Positions 34,088-43,274 of a stretch of DNA of 64,000 nt are shown here, one piece after another (within the stretch, counting starts at the first letter, position 1; every line of letters begins with the position of its first letter). The DNA is taken from positions 86,291 through 150,290 of the forward strand of contig JBJKVF010000001.1 in the NCBI GenBank assembly GCA_045562755.1, written 5' to 3'. Under the pieces are notes generated by a model, which was given only the letters and a program-made list of their open reading frames with translations, was not told the DNA's origin and ran no database searches. Source of the stretch: GCA-002708145 sp045562755. GTDB taxonomy: Bacteria > Chloroflexota > Dehalococcoidia > Lucifugimonadales > Lucifugimonadaceae. Position numbers and translations under genes: made by a program.

Positions 34088-35242
34088 TTACCAATCTGCT
34101 ACTGAACTATCATTTTCATAATAATATTCTCCACCTAGCTCTTTATGGTACCCATAAGCTTCACCATCATACTCTTTGGTAGCTTCTTTCTCATCAACCT
34201 CAACACCCAAGCCTGGAGTTGTCCATAGGTCAATGTGCCCGTCTTTTACTTCCCAAGGTTGCTTTAATAGACCTATCCCAAGGCCTTCATCTACTTGTTC
34301 TTGTATTAAGAAATTTGGTACCACAGCATCAACAAGCATACATGCTGCTAGTGCTAAAGGTCCAATAGCACAATGAGGCATAATATGTTGATAATATACC
34401 TCAGCATAATTTGCTATACGTTTTAATTCTGAGGGTCCTCCACAATGAGCAACATCAGGCTGAAGAAGCGAAACGGCTTGCTTTTCAATTACTTCTCTAA
34501 ATTCCCATCTGCTTAGAAGTCTTTCTCCTGTAGCCAAAGGAAAACTTACTTGCTCTTGAATTCTTTTTAGAGCATCTGAATTTTCTTGTGGAATTGGTTC
34601 TTCAACGAACATAGGCCTCATACCTTTTATTTCATTGCAGACTTCTACTGCTAAACCTGGAGTCATTTTTCCATGAAAATCAAAACATAACTCAACATCA
34701 TCACCGACCCATTCCCTCATCATATATGCTGCTTTTACAAATTCGTCAATTCTTGATGGAGGTTCATGAGCTCTCCATGTTCCTGCTGGACCAGCTTTAT
34801 ATCCTGTATATCCAGACTTTTGTAATTTTTCTAATCTATCTTTTGATGCATTGAGTCCTTCATCAGTTAAATCCCTAATCCCCCAATGAGCATAAACTCT
34901 AATTTTATCCCTAACATTACCACCCATAAGCATATAACTAGGAACTCCATAATGTTTTCCAGATATATCCCATAATGCAGCATTTATTGCAGCAATTGCT
35001 GACATGTTATGAGCACCTCCTCTAAAAAAAGAAGAGCGATACATCTGTTGCCAGTGATGTTCTATTCTAAGAGGATTTTTTCCAATCAGGTATTCAGAAA
35101 ATTCATTGATTGCAGCAGGAACGGAGTGAGGTTTTCCCTCTAAAGTACTTTCAGCCCAGCCTTCTATGCCTGTATCAGTTGAAATTCTTATAAGTCTAGT
35201 TCTATTTCTAGGGGAAAATTGATCTACTTTGGTTATTTTCAT
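34088..35242 (-). CDS. Mandelate racemase / enolase superfamily dehydratase, galactonate dehydratase-like
   Basis: A 384-residue acid-sugar dehydratase candidate. Magnesium ligands appear as Asp188, Glu214 and Glu240, and catalytic His residues as His190 in 'DFHGK' and His290 in 'MPHCA'. The pattern matches the D-galactonate or related aldonate dehydratase group, which remove water from sugar acids to form 2-keto-3-deoxy acids. The exact sugar acid cannot be read. Expansion of this superfamily is reported for SAR202 Chloroflexota. It stands alone on its strand, divergent from the D-glutamate cyclase pair. Confidence 0.86.
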   Translation of the reverse strand: MKITKVDQFSPRNRTRLIRISTDTGIEGWAESTLEGKPHSVPAAINEFSEYLIGKNPLRIEHHWQQMYRSSFFRGGAHNMSAIAAINAALWDISGKHYGVPSYMLMGGNVRDKIRVYAHWGIRDLTDEGLNASKDRLEKLQKSGYTGYKAGPAGTWRAHEPPSRIDEFVKAAYMMREWVGDDVELCFDFHGKMTPGLAVEVCNEIKGMRPMFVEEPIPQENSDALKRIQEQVSFPLATGERLLSRWEFREVIEKQAVSLLQPDVAHCGGPSELKRIANYAEVYYQHIMPHCAIGPLALAACMLVDAVVPNFLIQEQVDEGLGIGLLKQPWEVKDGHIDLWTTPGLGVEVDEKEATKEYDGEAYGYHKELGGEYYYENDSSVADW

Positions 35243-35322
35243 AATTAATTCTCGCAGTGCTTATTATTTTGTTTTTTGATAATATACGTAGTATAAATTC
35301 TTTTCAATGAAAAATATTATAC

Positions 35323-36093
35323 ATGGAATCAGCATTATTAAGAAATAAGATACGAAAAGGTAAGTTTACTAGCCAGACATCTGGAGAATGTAAAAATTTC
35401 CTCCAAACTAACGTTGTTATTTTACATAAGAAATACGCATATGATTTTTTATTATTTTGCCAAAGAAATAGTAAGCCGTGTCCCATAATTGAAGTGTTTG
35501 ATACAGGTGATCCTGAAGCAAAATTAACTGCTCCAAATTCTGATATCAGATTCGATGTTCCAAAATATAGAATTTATAAGTCAGGGAAACTATTTGATGA
35601 AACAATTAATATTGAAAATTATTGGACTAATGATTTAGTTACTTTTTTACTTGGATGTAGTTTTAACTTTGAGCACGAATTAGTTAAGTGTAATTTTAAT
35701 TTACCTTATTACTCTACTGCAAAGACTGTACCAATGTTTAATACAAATATTCAAACAATACCTTCAGGAAGTTTCTTTGGTAATACGGTTGTTACATTGA
35801 GATGGATCCCTAAAAGTAGAATTGATGAGGTAATTGAAATATCTTCTAAATATGTTAGTTCTCATGGTTCTCCAGTTCATATAGGAGATCCATCTAAGAT
35901 TGGTATAAAAGATTTACGTAATCCTGATTATGGCGATGCTTGGATAAATCATGATAAATCAATGCTTCCAGTTTTTTGGGCGTGTGGAGTAACACCTCAA
36001 AATATTGCCTTATCAAGTAAAATTGATTTTATGATAACTCATTCTCCTGGTCATATGTTTGTAACTGATTTAAATAGTAATAATAAAAAATGA
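35323..36093 (+). CDS. DUF1445 (YcsI) family protein, D-glutamate cyclase hydro-lyase domain
   Basis: A 256-residue DUF1445 protein. Family marks are 'NVVILHKKYAYDFLLFCQRN' followed by 'KPCPIIEVFDTGDPE', 'RNIQTIPSG'-like 'NTNIQTIPSGSFFGNTVVTLRW', 'SRIDEVIEISSKYVSSHGSPVHIGDP' and 'FWACGVTPQNIAL'. In the human protein DGLUCY the same domain is fused to DUF4392. Here the DUF4392 part is the next gene, overlapping by 4 bases. The usual Gly-Leu-Ala-Pro-Gly near the start is 'SGECKN' here. Role as part of a D-glutamate or 5-oxoproline interconverting enzyme is inferred from the pairing. Confidence 0.85.
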   Translation: MESALLRNKIRKGKFTSQTSGECKNFLQTNVVILHKKYAYDFLLFCQRNSKPCPIIEVFDTGDPEAKLTAPNSDIRFDVPKYRIYKSGKLFDETINIENYWTNDLVTFLLGCSFNFEHELVKCNFNLPYYSTAKTVPMFNTNIQTIPSGSFFGNTVVTLRWIPKSRIDEVIEISSKYVSSHGSPVHIGDPSKIGIKDLRNPDYGDAWINHDKSMLPVFWACGVTPQNIALSSKIDFMITHSPGHMFVTDLNSNNKK

Positions 36094-36932
36094 AAAAATT
36101 TAGTCTCATACAAGAAATTATCTTATCAGATGATACTCGTTCGATTTCTAAACTAAATTCTCATATGCAAGATGATTGGCTTGAAAATTCATCAAATTTA
36201 GTAATTAATAATCAAGGGGTAATTTTTATAACCACTGGTTTTTATATTTTAAGTTCTAAGAAAGGTGAAACGGATGGTCCAATAGGTGCAAAAGCACTAA
36301 GTGACTCTTTAAAGATGTTAGGTAATGAAGTTTATATAATAACTGATGAATTTAGTTATGATGTCATCAGTTCTATTTTCAAAAAAAAAGATATTATAAC
36401 TTTTCCTAATCTTAGTCATAAAAAGTCATCAGATTTTGCAAAAAAATTGTTAAGTGACTATAACCCATCTCTTCTAATATCTATTGAAAGAGCAGGTATT
36501 TTAGAAGATGGAACTTATAGAAATTGGAAAGGTTTAGATTTTTCAGAATATAACTCTAAAATTGACTACTTATTTAATTTCCATAAAAAAACTATAGGTA
36601 TTGGAGATGGAGGTAATGAAATTGGTATGGGAAATTTTTTTGATCAAATAAAAAAGATAGATGGATTACCTGATAAACCTTCTGTTACTAAAACTACAGA
36701 ATTAATTATATCTAGTGTATCTAATTGGGGAGCTTATGGCCTACTTGCAGCTTTATCAATAATAAAAAAACAAAATTTACTTCCAACTATAAATCAAACC
36801 TATGATTGGCTCTGTAAAATAGTTGCCGCTGGTGCAGTGGATGGTATTAGTGGAGAATCAAAAAAATGGATTGATGGTAGGACTTTTAATGAAGATTCTT
36901 TGTGCCTGAAAAAATTATTAAGTCTAGTTTAG
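36090..36932 (+). CDS. DUF4392 (D-glutamate cyclase) domain protein
   Basis: A 280-residue protein of the DUF4392 family, the catalytic partner domain in D-glutamate cyclase, which turns D-glutamate into 5-oxo-D-proline. 'GVIFITTGFYI' then 'ETDGPIGAKAL', 'ISIERAGILEDGTYRNWKG', and 'IGIGDGGNEIGMGN' are the conserved blocks, the last near residues 169-182 as the probable metal or substrate loop. It starts within the stop of the DUF1445 gene, so the two chains are probably produced together. No other D-amino-acid gene is near, and it converges on an MFS gene with a 4-base overlap. Confidence 0.85.
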   Translation: MKKFSLIQEIILSDDTRSISKLNSHMQDDWLENSSNLVINNQGVIFITTGFYILSSKKGETDGPIGAKALSDSLKMLGNEVYIITDEFSYDVISSIFKKKDIITFPNLSHKKSSDFAKKLLSDYNPSLLISIERAGILEDGTYRNWKGLDFSEYNSKIDYLFNFHKKTIGIGDGGNEIGMGNFFDQIKKIDGLPDKPSVTKTTELIISSVSNWGAYGLLAALSIIKKQNLLPTINQTYDWLCKIVAAGAVDGISGESKKWIDGRTFNEDSLCLKKLLSLV

Positions 36933-38152
36933 GATTTGTTATTCTTTTTTGTGTCTTTCACTAAAAAAATTAATATTATTGTTCCAATTAAACCAAAAAT
37001 AGCAGTGATGCTTGAAGCAAAAGTAAGAGAAATTATTTGCCCCATATATCCAATAGTAAGAGGAGCTGAAGAGGCTCCTGTATCCGCGAACATTCTCCAT
37101 GTACCTAAAAATTCTCCTCTATTATCTTTTGGCGATAAATCGGCTCCCAGGGTAAGGATAAAAGCAGTAGATAATCCATTTCCTAAACCTGCTAGAATTG
37201 CTACTAATAATAAGCCATTTATATCTCGAGTTAAAGGAATTAGTAATATTGCTATTGATAAAGTCATAATTGCTGGAACCCCAGTAAACTTTCTTCCCCA
37301 TCTATCCATTACGTAACCAACTAAAGGAAATAATAAAGAATCAATAGCAAATGATGCTGTAACTATGTATCCGATTATATCTTTTGATAATTTTAGTTCT
37401 TCTCCCCAAAAAGGGATTAAAAATTCTCTTGCTGCTCTCAAAAAAGAAAGAACAGATGCCACAAATCCTGCAGTCATAAAAACTTTGTAATTCTTTTTTA
37501 ATACTGTAGAAAAACCAGATAGTATTTTTTTATTTTGTGATAAAAGTTTTTTGTCTATTTCTTCATTATATTTTTCAGATTTTTTATGGTTTACAATCAG
37601 AATAATCATTGTCATAATTGCTAAGAATATTTGCAAAATAAAAGGGACTCTAATTCCTATAAATTCAGCTATAATTCCACCTATAAAAGGACCAAGTATA
37701 GTTGCAACTCTCCCAAATCCACCGAATATAGAAATAGCTCGACCTCTAATTTCAATTGGTACAGCTATTGCTATATAGGAGTGTCTTGAAATCATCCATA
37801 AAGAAAAACTTATTCCTGCAATAACTCTGGCGAAAAATAAGAAAGTGGTTGACTGAGCTACTGAAGCAAATAAAGACGATAGGGCAAATAATATTACTCC
37901 AAGCATCATTGTTTTGCTCATTCCATATCTCGATAAAATTATTCCTGAGGGAATATCAAATATCAGCATCCCAATTGCTTTAGCTGAGACAATCAATCCA
38001 ATCATAAATGTTGTAGCTGCCATCTCTTCTGATGCAAAGCCTGGTAATATTGGTATTATCATGCCCTGCGCTACAGATAATAAAAAAGATGGTATATAAA
38101 CAGACCAAGCTAATGTTATTAATGTTGATTTTAAATTTTCATTTTTTGACAA
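36929..38152 (-). CDS. Major facilitator superfamily transporter
   Basis: A 407-residue carrier with twelve predicted helices. The loop 2-3 motif reads 'GIILSRYGMSKTMMLGVILFA', the MFS signature A region, with a repeat at 'LVGYVMDRWGRKFTGVP' in the second half. Most similar in style to drug or organic-compound exporters and importers; substrate unknown. The start is an ATG with weak ribosome site. The gene is convergent with the D-glutamate cyclase pair and lies downstream of RidA on the same strand. Confidence 0.85.
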   Translation of the reverse strand: MSKNENLKSTLITLAWSVYIPSFLLSVAQGMIIPILPGFASEEMAATTFMIGLIVSAKAIGMLIFDIPSGIILSRYGMSKTMMLGVILFALSSLFASVAQSTTFLFFARVIAGISFSLWMISRHSYIAIAVPIEIRGRAISIFGGFGRVATILGPFIGGIIAEFIGIRVPFILQIFLAIMTMIILIVNHKKSEKYNEEIDKKLLSQNKKILSGFSTVLKKNYKVFMTAGFVASVLSFLRAAREFLIPFWGEELKLSKDIIGYIVTASFAIDSLLFPLVGYVMDRWGRKFTGVPAIMTLSIAILLIPLTRDINGLLLVAILAGLGNGLSTAFILTLGADLSPKDNRGEFLGTWRMFADTGASSAPLTIGYMGQIISLTFASSITAIFGLIGTIILIFLVKDTKKNNKS

Positions 38153-38182
38153 ATTATTCTTTCAATATTAGTAAAGTTAAAA

Positions 38183-38644
38183 TTATTTTATTTCTACTAT
38201 CATTTCAATCTCAACTGGTATTTGGAAAGGGAGACTTCCCACACCTATTGCTGACCTAGCATGCTTACCACGATCACCAAAAATTTCTACTAACAAGTCA
38301 GAACAGCCATTTATAACATTTGGATGATTTTCAAATTCTAAATCGGCATTTACTAATCCTAGAACTTTAACTATTTTCTTAACTTTGTTTAAGTCGCCTA
38401 TTTGTTTCTTAAGAGCTGCTAGCAATTGTATACAAACTAATTTTGCTGCTTCATATCCTTCATCAATGCTCAAATCTTTACCGAGTTTTCCCTTCATATA
38501 TGAACCATCATTTTTCATTGGGCCTTGACCAGATAAAAAGATAAGTTTACCTGAAGTTACTGCTGGAACAAAATTAGCTACTGGATTAGCAGGATTGTCT
38601 AAAATAATTCCTAATTTTTCAATTTTTGTTTCAATATTATCCAT
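38183..38644 (-). CDS. RidA (YjgF/YER057c/UK114) family protein
   Basis: RidA proteins hydrolyse reactive enamine and imine intermediates released by PLP enzymes. The 153-residue protein has 'LIFLSGQGPMKNDG' and 'ARSAIGVGSLPFQIPVEIEMIVEI', where the Arg is the conserved substrate-binding residue and the Pro-x-x-x-x-Val-Glu-Ile pattern closes the trimer interface. It is of the longer RidA-like group rather than the classic form of about 128 residues. It lies 5 bases after the fumarase gene on the same strand. Confidence 0.85.
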   Translation of the reverse strand: MDNIETKIEKLGIILDNPANPVANFVPAVTSGKLIFLSGQGPMKNDGSYMKGKLGKDLSIDEGYEAAKLVCIQLLAALKKQIGDLNKVKKIVKVLGLVNADLEFENHPNVINGCSDLLVEIFGDRGKHARSAIGVGSLPFQIPVEIEMIVEIK

Positions 38645-38649
38645 AAATT

Positions 38650-40056
38650 TTATTCCATTGGTTCAGTCATTGATAAAGGCTCTAAGATTCTATCGATTTC
38701 ATCCTCATGAAGATCTGTTTCTATAATTGTTACTTCTTTTATTGTTTTGCCAGTTTCTGATGCTATATGTGCAATTTTTGCAGCTAAATCATAACCTATT
38801 ATTGGTGCCAATGCAGTACAAATAGCCAAACCTTGCATTACCATATTTGGACCTTTATTAGTAGCTTCAAGTCCATCAATGCATTGTTCAGCAAAATTAG
38901 TTGAAGATGAAGACAGCAGATCTATGCTTTCAAGTAAATTGTGAGCAGCAACAGGCATCATAACATTTAATTCAAAATTTCCTGATTGACCTGCAATAGT
39001 TACAGTTGAATCATTACCAATAACTTGTGCACAAACCATTGCTACAGATTCGGCTATTACAGGATTAACCTTTCCAGGCATTATAGAGGATCCTGGTTGT
39101 ACTTCTGGTAGTGAAATTTCTCCAATTCCAGCTCTTGGTCCCGAACCCAACCATCTTATATCATTAGCGATTTTCATCATACTTACCGCAATAGATTTTA
39201 TTTCACCAGATGCTGATACAATCGCATCTATTGTACTTTGAGATTGAAAATGATTATCAGTTTCTACAAAATCAATTTTAGTCATTTTGGCAAGTTCTTG
39301 AATAACTCCTTTACTAAATTTTGGATGCATACCTATTCCTGTTCCAACAGCAGTTCCACCTAATGCTAAAACTCTTAGCTCATCTAATGCTTTTTTTGCT
39401 CTTGATATTGCTAATTTAGTTTGACCTGCATAACCTACAAATTCTTGGCCTAATCTTATTGGTGTTGCATCTTGCAGGTGAGTCCTACCGGTTTTTACTA
39501 TTTCCCAAAATTCCTTAGATTTTTTGTCTAAAGATTTTTCTAAAATTTCTAAACTAGGAATTAGTTTTTCATTTATAGATACTGCTGCTGCAACATGAAT
39601 AGTTGTTGGGATGACATCATTTGATGATTGGCCTTTATTTACATGATCATTTGGATGTATTGGGTCTCTTGAGCCAAGTATTCCTCCTAATGATTCAATA
39701 GCTATATTTGAAATTACTTCATTTGCATTCATATTTGTTGAAGTACCTGATCCTGTCTGAAATACATCAACAACAAATTGATCATCATAATAACCATCGA
39801 TAACTTTTTTTGCAGCATCTATTATTGCATCAGCAATATGATTTTGAATAGTTCCTAGTTCTTTATTTATAATTGCGGCAGATAGCTTTACTTGAGCAAT
39901 TGCTTTTATAAATGATCTACCTAATCTTAGGTTACTTATAGGGAAATTTAATTCAGCTCTTCTGGTATTTCCCCCATAATAAGCCTTAGATGGTACCTCT
40001 AATTCTCCCATTGAATCTTTTTCAAAACGCATATTATCAACCAATTTTTTCTCCAA
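38650..40056 (-). CDS. fumC: Fumarate hydratase, class II
   Basis: Adds water to fumarate to give malate in the TCA cycle. The 468-residue protein has the iron-free class II fold. 'DSMGELEVPSKAYYGGNTRRA' opens it, 'SGTSTNMNANEVISN' and 'VKTGRTHLQDATPI' bind substrate, and the superfamily signature 'GSSIMPGKVNP' lies near residue 322. Aspartase would share this frame, but the whole sequence reads as fumarase. With sdhAB and mdh in the same window it completes succinate to oxaloacetate. Confidence 0.94.
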   Translation of the reverse strand: MEKKLVDNMRFEKDSMGELEVPSKAYYGGNTRRAELNFPISNLRLGRSFIKAIAQVKLSAAIINKELGTIQNHIADAIIDAAKKVIDGYYDDQFVVDVFQTGSGTSTNMNANEVISNIAIESLGGILGSRDPIHPNDHVNKGQSSNDVIPTTIHVAAAVSINEKLIPSLEILEKSLDKKSKEFWEIVKTGRTHLQDATPIRLGQEFVGYAGQTKLAISRAKKALDELRVLALGGTAVGTGIGMHPKFSKGVIQELAKMTKIDFVETDNHFQSQSTIDAIVSASGEIKSIAVSMMKIANDIRWLGSGPRAGIGEISLPEVQPGSSIMPGKVNPVIAESVAMVCAQVIGNDSTVTIAGQSGNFELNVMMPVAAHNLLESIDLLSSSSTNFAEQCIDGLEATNKGPNMVMQGLAICTALAPIIGYDLAAKIAHIASETGKTIKEVTIIETDLHEDEIDRILEPLSMTEPME

Positions 40057-40088
40057 AAAAATATTATTTTATTTTTTATGATTATAAA

Positions 40089-41240
40089 TCATTTTTTTTC
40101 TTTAAATGGTTTTATTATTGATAATATACCTCCAAAAGCTATGATAATTGTTGATAATATAAATACATGATCTAGTGTGTATTTTTGTGCTAAAACTCCT
40201 GATATTGCTGGTCCTAACAACATACCTAATGAATACAAAGCTTGGTAAACCCCTTGAGTAGTTGCCTTAAGGTTTTTATCAGCATGTATAAGAGTTAGGC
40301 TTATAAGAATTGTATTCATAAGACCTCTACCAAATCCATTAAGTATATTTACTAAGAAAATTATTACTAAATTTTCGCTTATTGAGAAAATAATTAGAGA
40401 TGTAGCTATCATAATAGAAGCAATAAATAAGCATACTGAAGGATTGATTTTCTTCTGAAGATAAAAAGATATAAGTGTACCAAACACTGTTGCTAACATA
40501 CCCGTTGAAGTTAGAAAACCGACTTCTGACTTCGACGCACCTAATTTTTCTACATATATAGGTAAAAAAGCAAAATTTATACCAAAAACTATAAACTGTA
40601 ATGTTATTGCAATTATTGAAATACGAAGTATTGTTTTATTTAGAACTATTTTTTTTATAGACAAAAAATAATTTTTAGAACTTTTTTCAAAAGTTGGCTC
40701 TTTTGAAAATAATAAGAATATTATTCCTATTATTCCAATTATGAAACTAATATGAAAGGTTATAGAATTATCATAATATTCAGCTAAAATACCTCCAGAA
40801 AATGTTGCTAAAACTACACACACAGTATTAATAATCATCAAAATAGTTACACTTTTTTGAGTTTTATCTTCTGGGAAAAATGTAGAAAAAAGTACCGTGA
40901 GCGATACCCAGCCTGCAGCAGCTATACCAGTTATAGATCTACCCAATAGTAATTGATTAGGATTTTCTGATAAACCCAAAATTAAAGCACCTAAACTACA
41001 TAAGGTAAATGAAATTATTGTGAATAACTTTCTACTGAAAATGTCTGATAAAATTCCAATTGGGATTCTAAATATTAGTTGTCCTAAAGCATAGGAAGCA
41101 ATAATGAAGCCAGTTACTTTTAAATTTGCTCCAAGTTCAGTAGAATGTATTGGAAGTATTGGAACATATAAATATAGTGATAACCAAAAACAGCATGTTC
41201 CAATTGATACATATATTAGATTCTTAGTGTTGCTGTTCAT
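40089..41240 (-). CDS. Major facilitator superfamily transporter
   Basis: A 383-residue protein with about twelve hydrophobic helices. 'IGILSDIFSRKLFTIISF' is the loop 2-3 signature and 'LLGRSITGIAAAGWVSLTVLF' follows in helix 4. It is only distantly like the MFS gene at 36929, so it is not a recent copy. Substrate unknown. It starts the minus-strand run carrier, fumarase, RidA, carrier, with a gap of 32 bases to fumarase, and is divergent from the TIM-barrel isomerase gene. Confidence 0.85.
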   Translation of the reverse strand: MNSNTKNLIYVSIGTCCFWLSLYLYVPILPIHSTELGANLKVTGFIIASYALGQLIFRIPIGILSDIFSRKLFTIISFTLCSLGALILGLSENPNQLLLGRSITGIAAAGWVSLTVLFSTFFPEDKTQKSVTILMIINTVCVVLATFSGGILAEYYDNSITFHISFIIGIIGIIFLLFSKEPTFEKSSKNYFLSIKKIVLNKTILRISIIAITLQFIVFGINFAFLPIYVEKLGASKSEVGFLTSTGMLATVFGTLISFYLQKKINPSVCLFIASIMIATSLIIFSISENLVIIFLVNILNGFGRGLMNTILISLTLIHADKNLKATTQGVYQALYSLGMLLGPAISGVLAQKYTLDHVFILSTIIIAFGGILSIIKPFKEKK

Positions 41241-41336
41241 TATAAAAACTTGATTATTAATATGAATTTTATTTTACTTACGTGAAAAATTAAAGTAGTA
41301 TCCAATGTAAATCTAATATATATAAGGGGAATTATC

Positions 41337-42278
41337 ATGAGATTTTGTTATGCGAATCGTAGACATACAATTTTTCCAATTTCTTATCCTTATACTGATT
41401 TGAAACCAGAAAATTTTTCTGATGCTTTTTTATTAAAAACTAAAGAATTGGGTTTTGATGCTTTAGAAATTGGATTAGAAACTTTTGATCACTTTAGTAA
41501 TAAAAATGATTTATTGGATTTTTCTAAAAGGATAAATGATTTTGGTCTGGTTATTGGATGTATAAGAGCAGGTGGTACTCTGCATGATGCTAAACATGGG
41601 CCAAAGAATATAGAAAGATTATTTAATGGAATTGAAACAGCTGAAATTATAGGTGCAGAAATTGTAAATGGTGCATTAAGTGCACCCGCAAGATTACCTG
41701 GTTATCCTCCTGGATCTGTACCAGGAAGTGAAAAAGGATGGAATATTTCTCAAGATTCATCTAAAGATTCAATGTTATATATCTATGATGAAATAGCAAA
41801 AGTATACAAAGAAGCTTGTGATTTTGCTAATGACAAAAAAATTATAATTACTGCAGAAGTCCACCAAAATTCTCCTGTTGATAACTCATGGTCTGCTATT
41901 TTATTACACAATAAAGTTGATAAAGAAAACTTTGGAATAAATCCTGACTTGGGTAATATACTCTGGAACTATGATGTTCCGGAAGAAACATTTGAAAATG
42001 CTATAGATTCAATGGCATCAATTTCAAAATATTGGCACTGTAAAAATCTCTTAACAGTTTATCATCCTGAAAATAATCGTTCAGTATTTATCAGGGTTCC
42101 ATTACCGGATGGTGAAATTGACTATAGATATGCTATATCATCACTCTATGATGCTAATTATTCAGGTTATATGACTATAGAGGGAGCTTGGAATGGTGAT
42201 CAATGGCATAGTGATTTTAAATCTTTGAAATATGCCAAGAAAATTTGGAATGAATTAGAATCCTTAGATAAAGAATAA
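41337..42278 (+). CDS. Sugar phosphate isomerase/epimerase-like TIM-barrel protein
   Basis: A 313-residue xylose-isomerase-like barrel. Likely metal residues are Glu and His in 'TAEVHQN', Asp in 'INPDLGNILWN', His in 'KYWHCKNL' with 'VYHPE', and Glu in 'MTIEGAW', an arrangement typical of sugar isomerases, epimerases and endonuclease IV-like barrels. The substrate cannot be read. An AAGGGG site precedes the ATG. The gene is followed after 35 and 10 bases by two NHL-propeller genes on the same strand, suggesting a three-gene catabolic unit. Confidence 0.8.
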   Translation: MRFCYANRRHTIFPISYPYTDLKPENFSDAFLLKTKELGFDALEIGLETFDHFSNKNDLLDFSKRINDFGLVIGCIRAGGTLHDAKHGPKNIERLFNGIETAEIIGAEIVNGALSAPARLPGYPPGSVPGSEKGWNISQDSSKDSMLYIYDEIAKVYKEACDFANDKKIIITAEVHQNSPVDNSWSAILLHNKVDKENFGINPDLGNILWNYDVPEETFENAIDSMASISKYWHCKNLLTVYHPENNRSVFIRVPLPDGEIDYRYAISSLYDANYSGYMTIEGAWNGDQWHSDFKSLKYAKKIWNELESLDKE

Positions 42279-42313
42279 AAAAAATAATATGAGTAAAAAT
42301 AAGAAAGAATATT

Positions 42314-43264
42314 ATGATAAATAAAGAATCATACTTCTCTCCAGAAGCATTTTGGGCTAAATTACCACATCCTATATTTTTTAAGGAAGCGACATCAGTT
42401 TCAGTTGATTCGGAAGATAATGTTTATGTTTTCAATAGGGGAGATCACCCATTAATAATTTTTGATAAAGAGGGAAACTTTTTAAAAACTATGGGCGAAG
42501 GAGAATTTATTAGGCCGCATGGTATAGAGATAGATTCTGAAGATAATCTGTACCTTGTAGATGATCTTGGTCATTTTGTACAAAAACGTTCGAAAAATGG
42601 TGAAGTAATTTTTACAATCGGTCAAAAAGGTGAACCTTGTGGATGGCAATCTGGAGGTTATTTTAATAGGCCTACTGACATAGCAATTAATCCTAGTAAC
42701 GGAGATTTATTTGTGACTGATGGATATGGAAATTCAAGAATTCATAAGTTTGATAAACATGGTAAGCATATATTGTCATGGGGAGAACCAGGTACTGAAG
42801 AAGGTCAATTTTCCCTTCCTCATAATATAACTATGTTAGGTAGTGACAAGGTTGTTATGTGTGATCGCGAAAACTTTAGGCTACAAGTTTTTTCACTTGA
42901 TGGGGAATTTATTTCACAATTTCATATGCATAGACCTCAAGCAATAACCTCATACAAAGATAATTATTTATTGATTGCTGAAGCTGGAACCGGTGCAAAT
43001 ACCCAAGTTGGGGTGCCTAATTTAGGTTTATCGGTTAAGGTTTTAGATTATGATTTTCATTTAATCACTTCTTTTGGTGATGAGCAAGAAGGTGAAGGTG
43101 CTGACCAATTTATTTCTCCTCATGGAATAACTGTAGATAGTAAAGGTTCTGTATATGTTGCTGAAGTATCGTATACTAATTGGTCTAAAAGAGATGACAT
43201 AGACTTAAATAATGGTAGAGAACCAATAAGTTTCAGAAAATGGAATATGATAAAGAGTTTATAA
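42314..43264 (+). CDS. NHL-repeat beta-propeller protein, peptidylamidoglycolate-lyase-like
   Basis: A 316-residue six-blade NHL propeller. Repeats are visible as 'ATSVSVDSEDNVYVFNRGDHP', 'PHGIEIDSEDNLYLVDDLGHF', 'PTDIAINPSNGDLFVTDGYGN' and 'PHGITVDSKGSVYVAEVSYT'. The set of 'RPHG' and 'DGYGNSRIHKF' blades resembles the lyase half of peptidylglycine amidating enzymes. No signal peptide is seen, so a cytoplasmic lyase or a scaffold is more likely than secretion. The gene and its neighbour at 43275 are paralogues, and the next start follows by 10 bases. Confidence 0.78.
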   Translation: MINKESYFSPEAFWAKLPHPIFFKEATSVSVDSEDNVYVFNRGDHPLIIFDKEGNFLKTMGEGEFIRPHGIEIDSEDNLYLVDDLGHFVQKRSKNGEVIFTIGQKGEPCGWQSGGYFNRPTDIAINPSNGDLFVTDGYGNSRIHKFDKHGKHILSWGEPGTEEGQFSLPHNITMLGSDKVVMCDRENFRLQVFSLDGEFISQFHMHRPQAITSYKDNYLLIAEAGTGANTQVGVPNLGLSVKVLDYDFHLITSFGDEQEGEGADQFISPHGITVDSKGSVYVAEVSYTNWSKRDDIDLNNGREPISFRKWNMIKSL

Positions 43265-43274
43265 AGGAAAATAT

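Noticed and set aside
35276..35297. TTGATA and TATAAA as promoter of the D-glutamate cyclase pair
   Set aside because: The spacing is only 10 bases, too short for a sigma-70 promoter.
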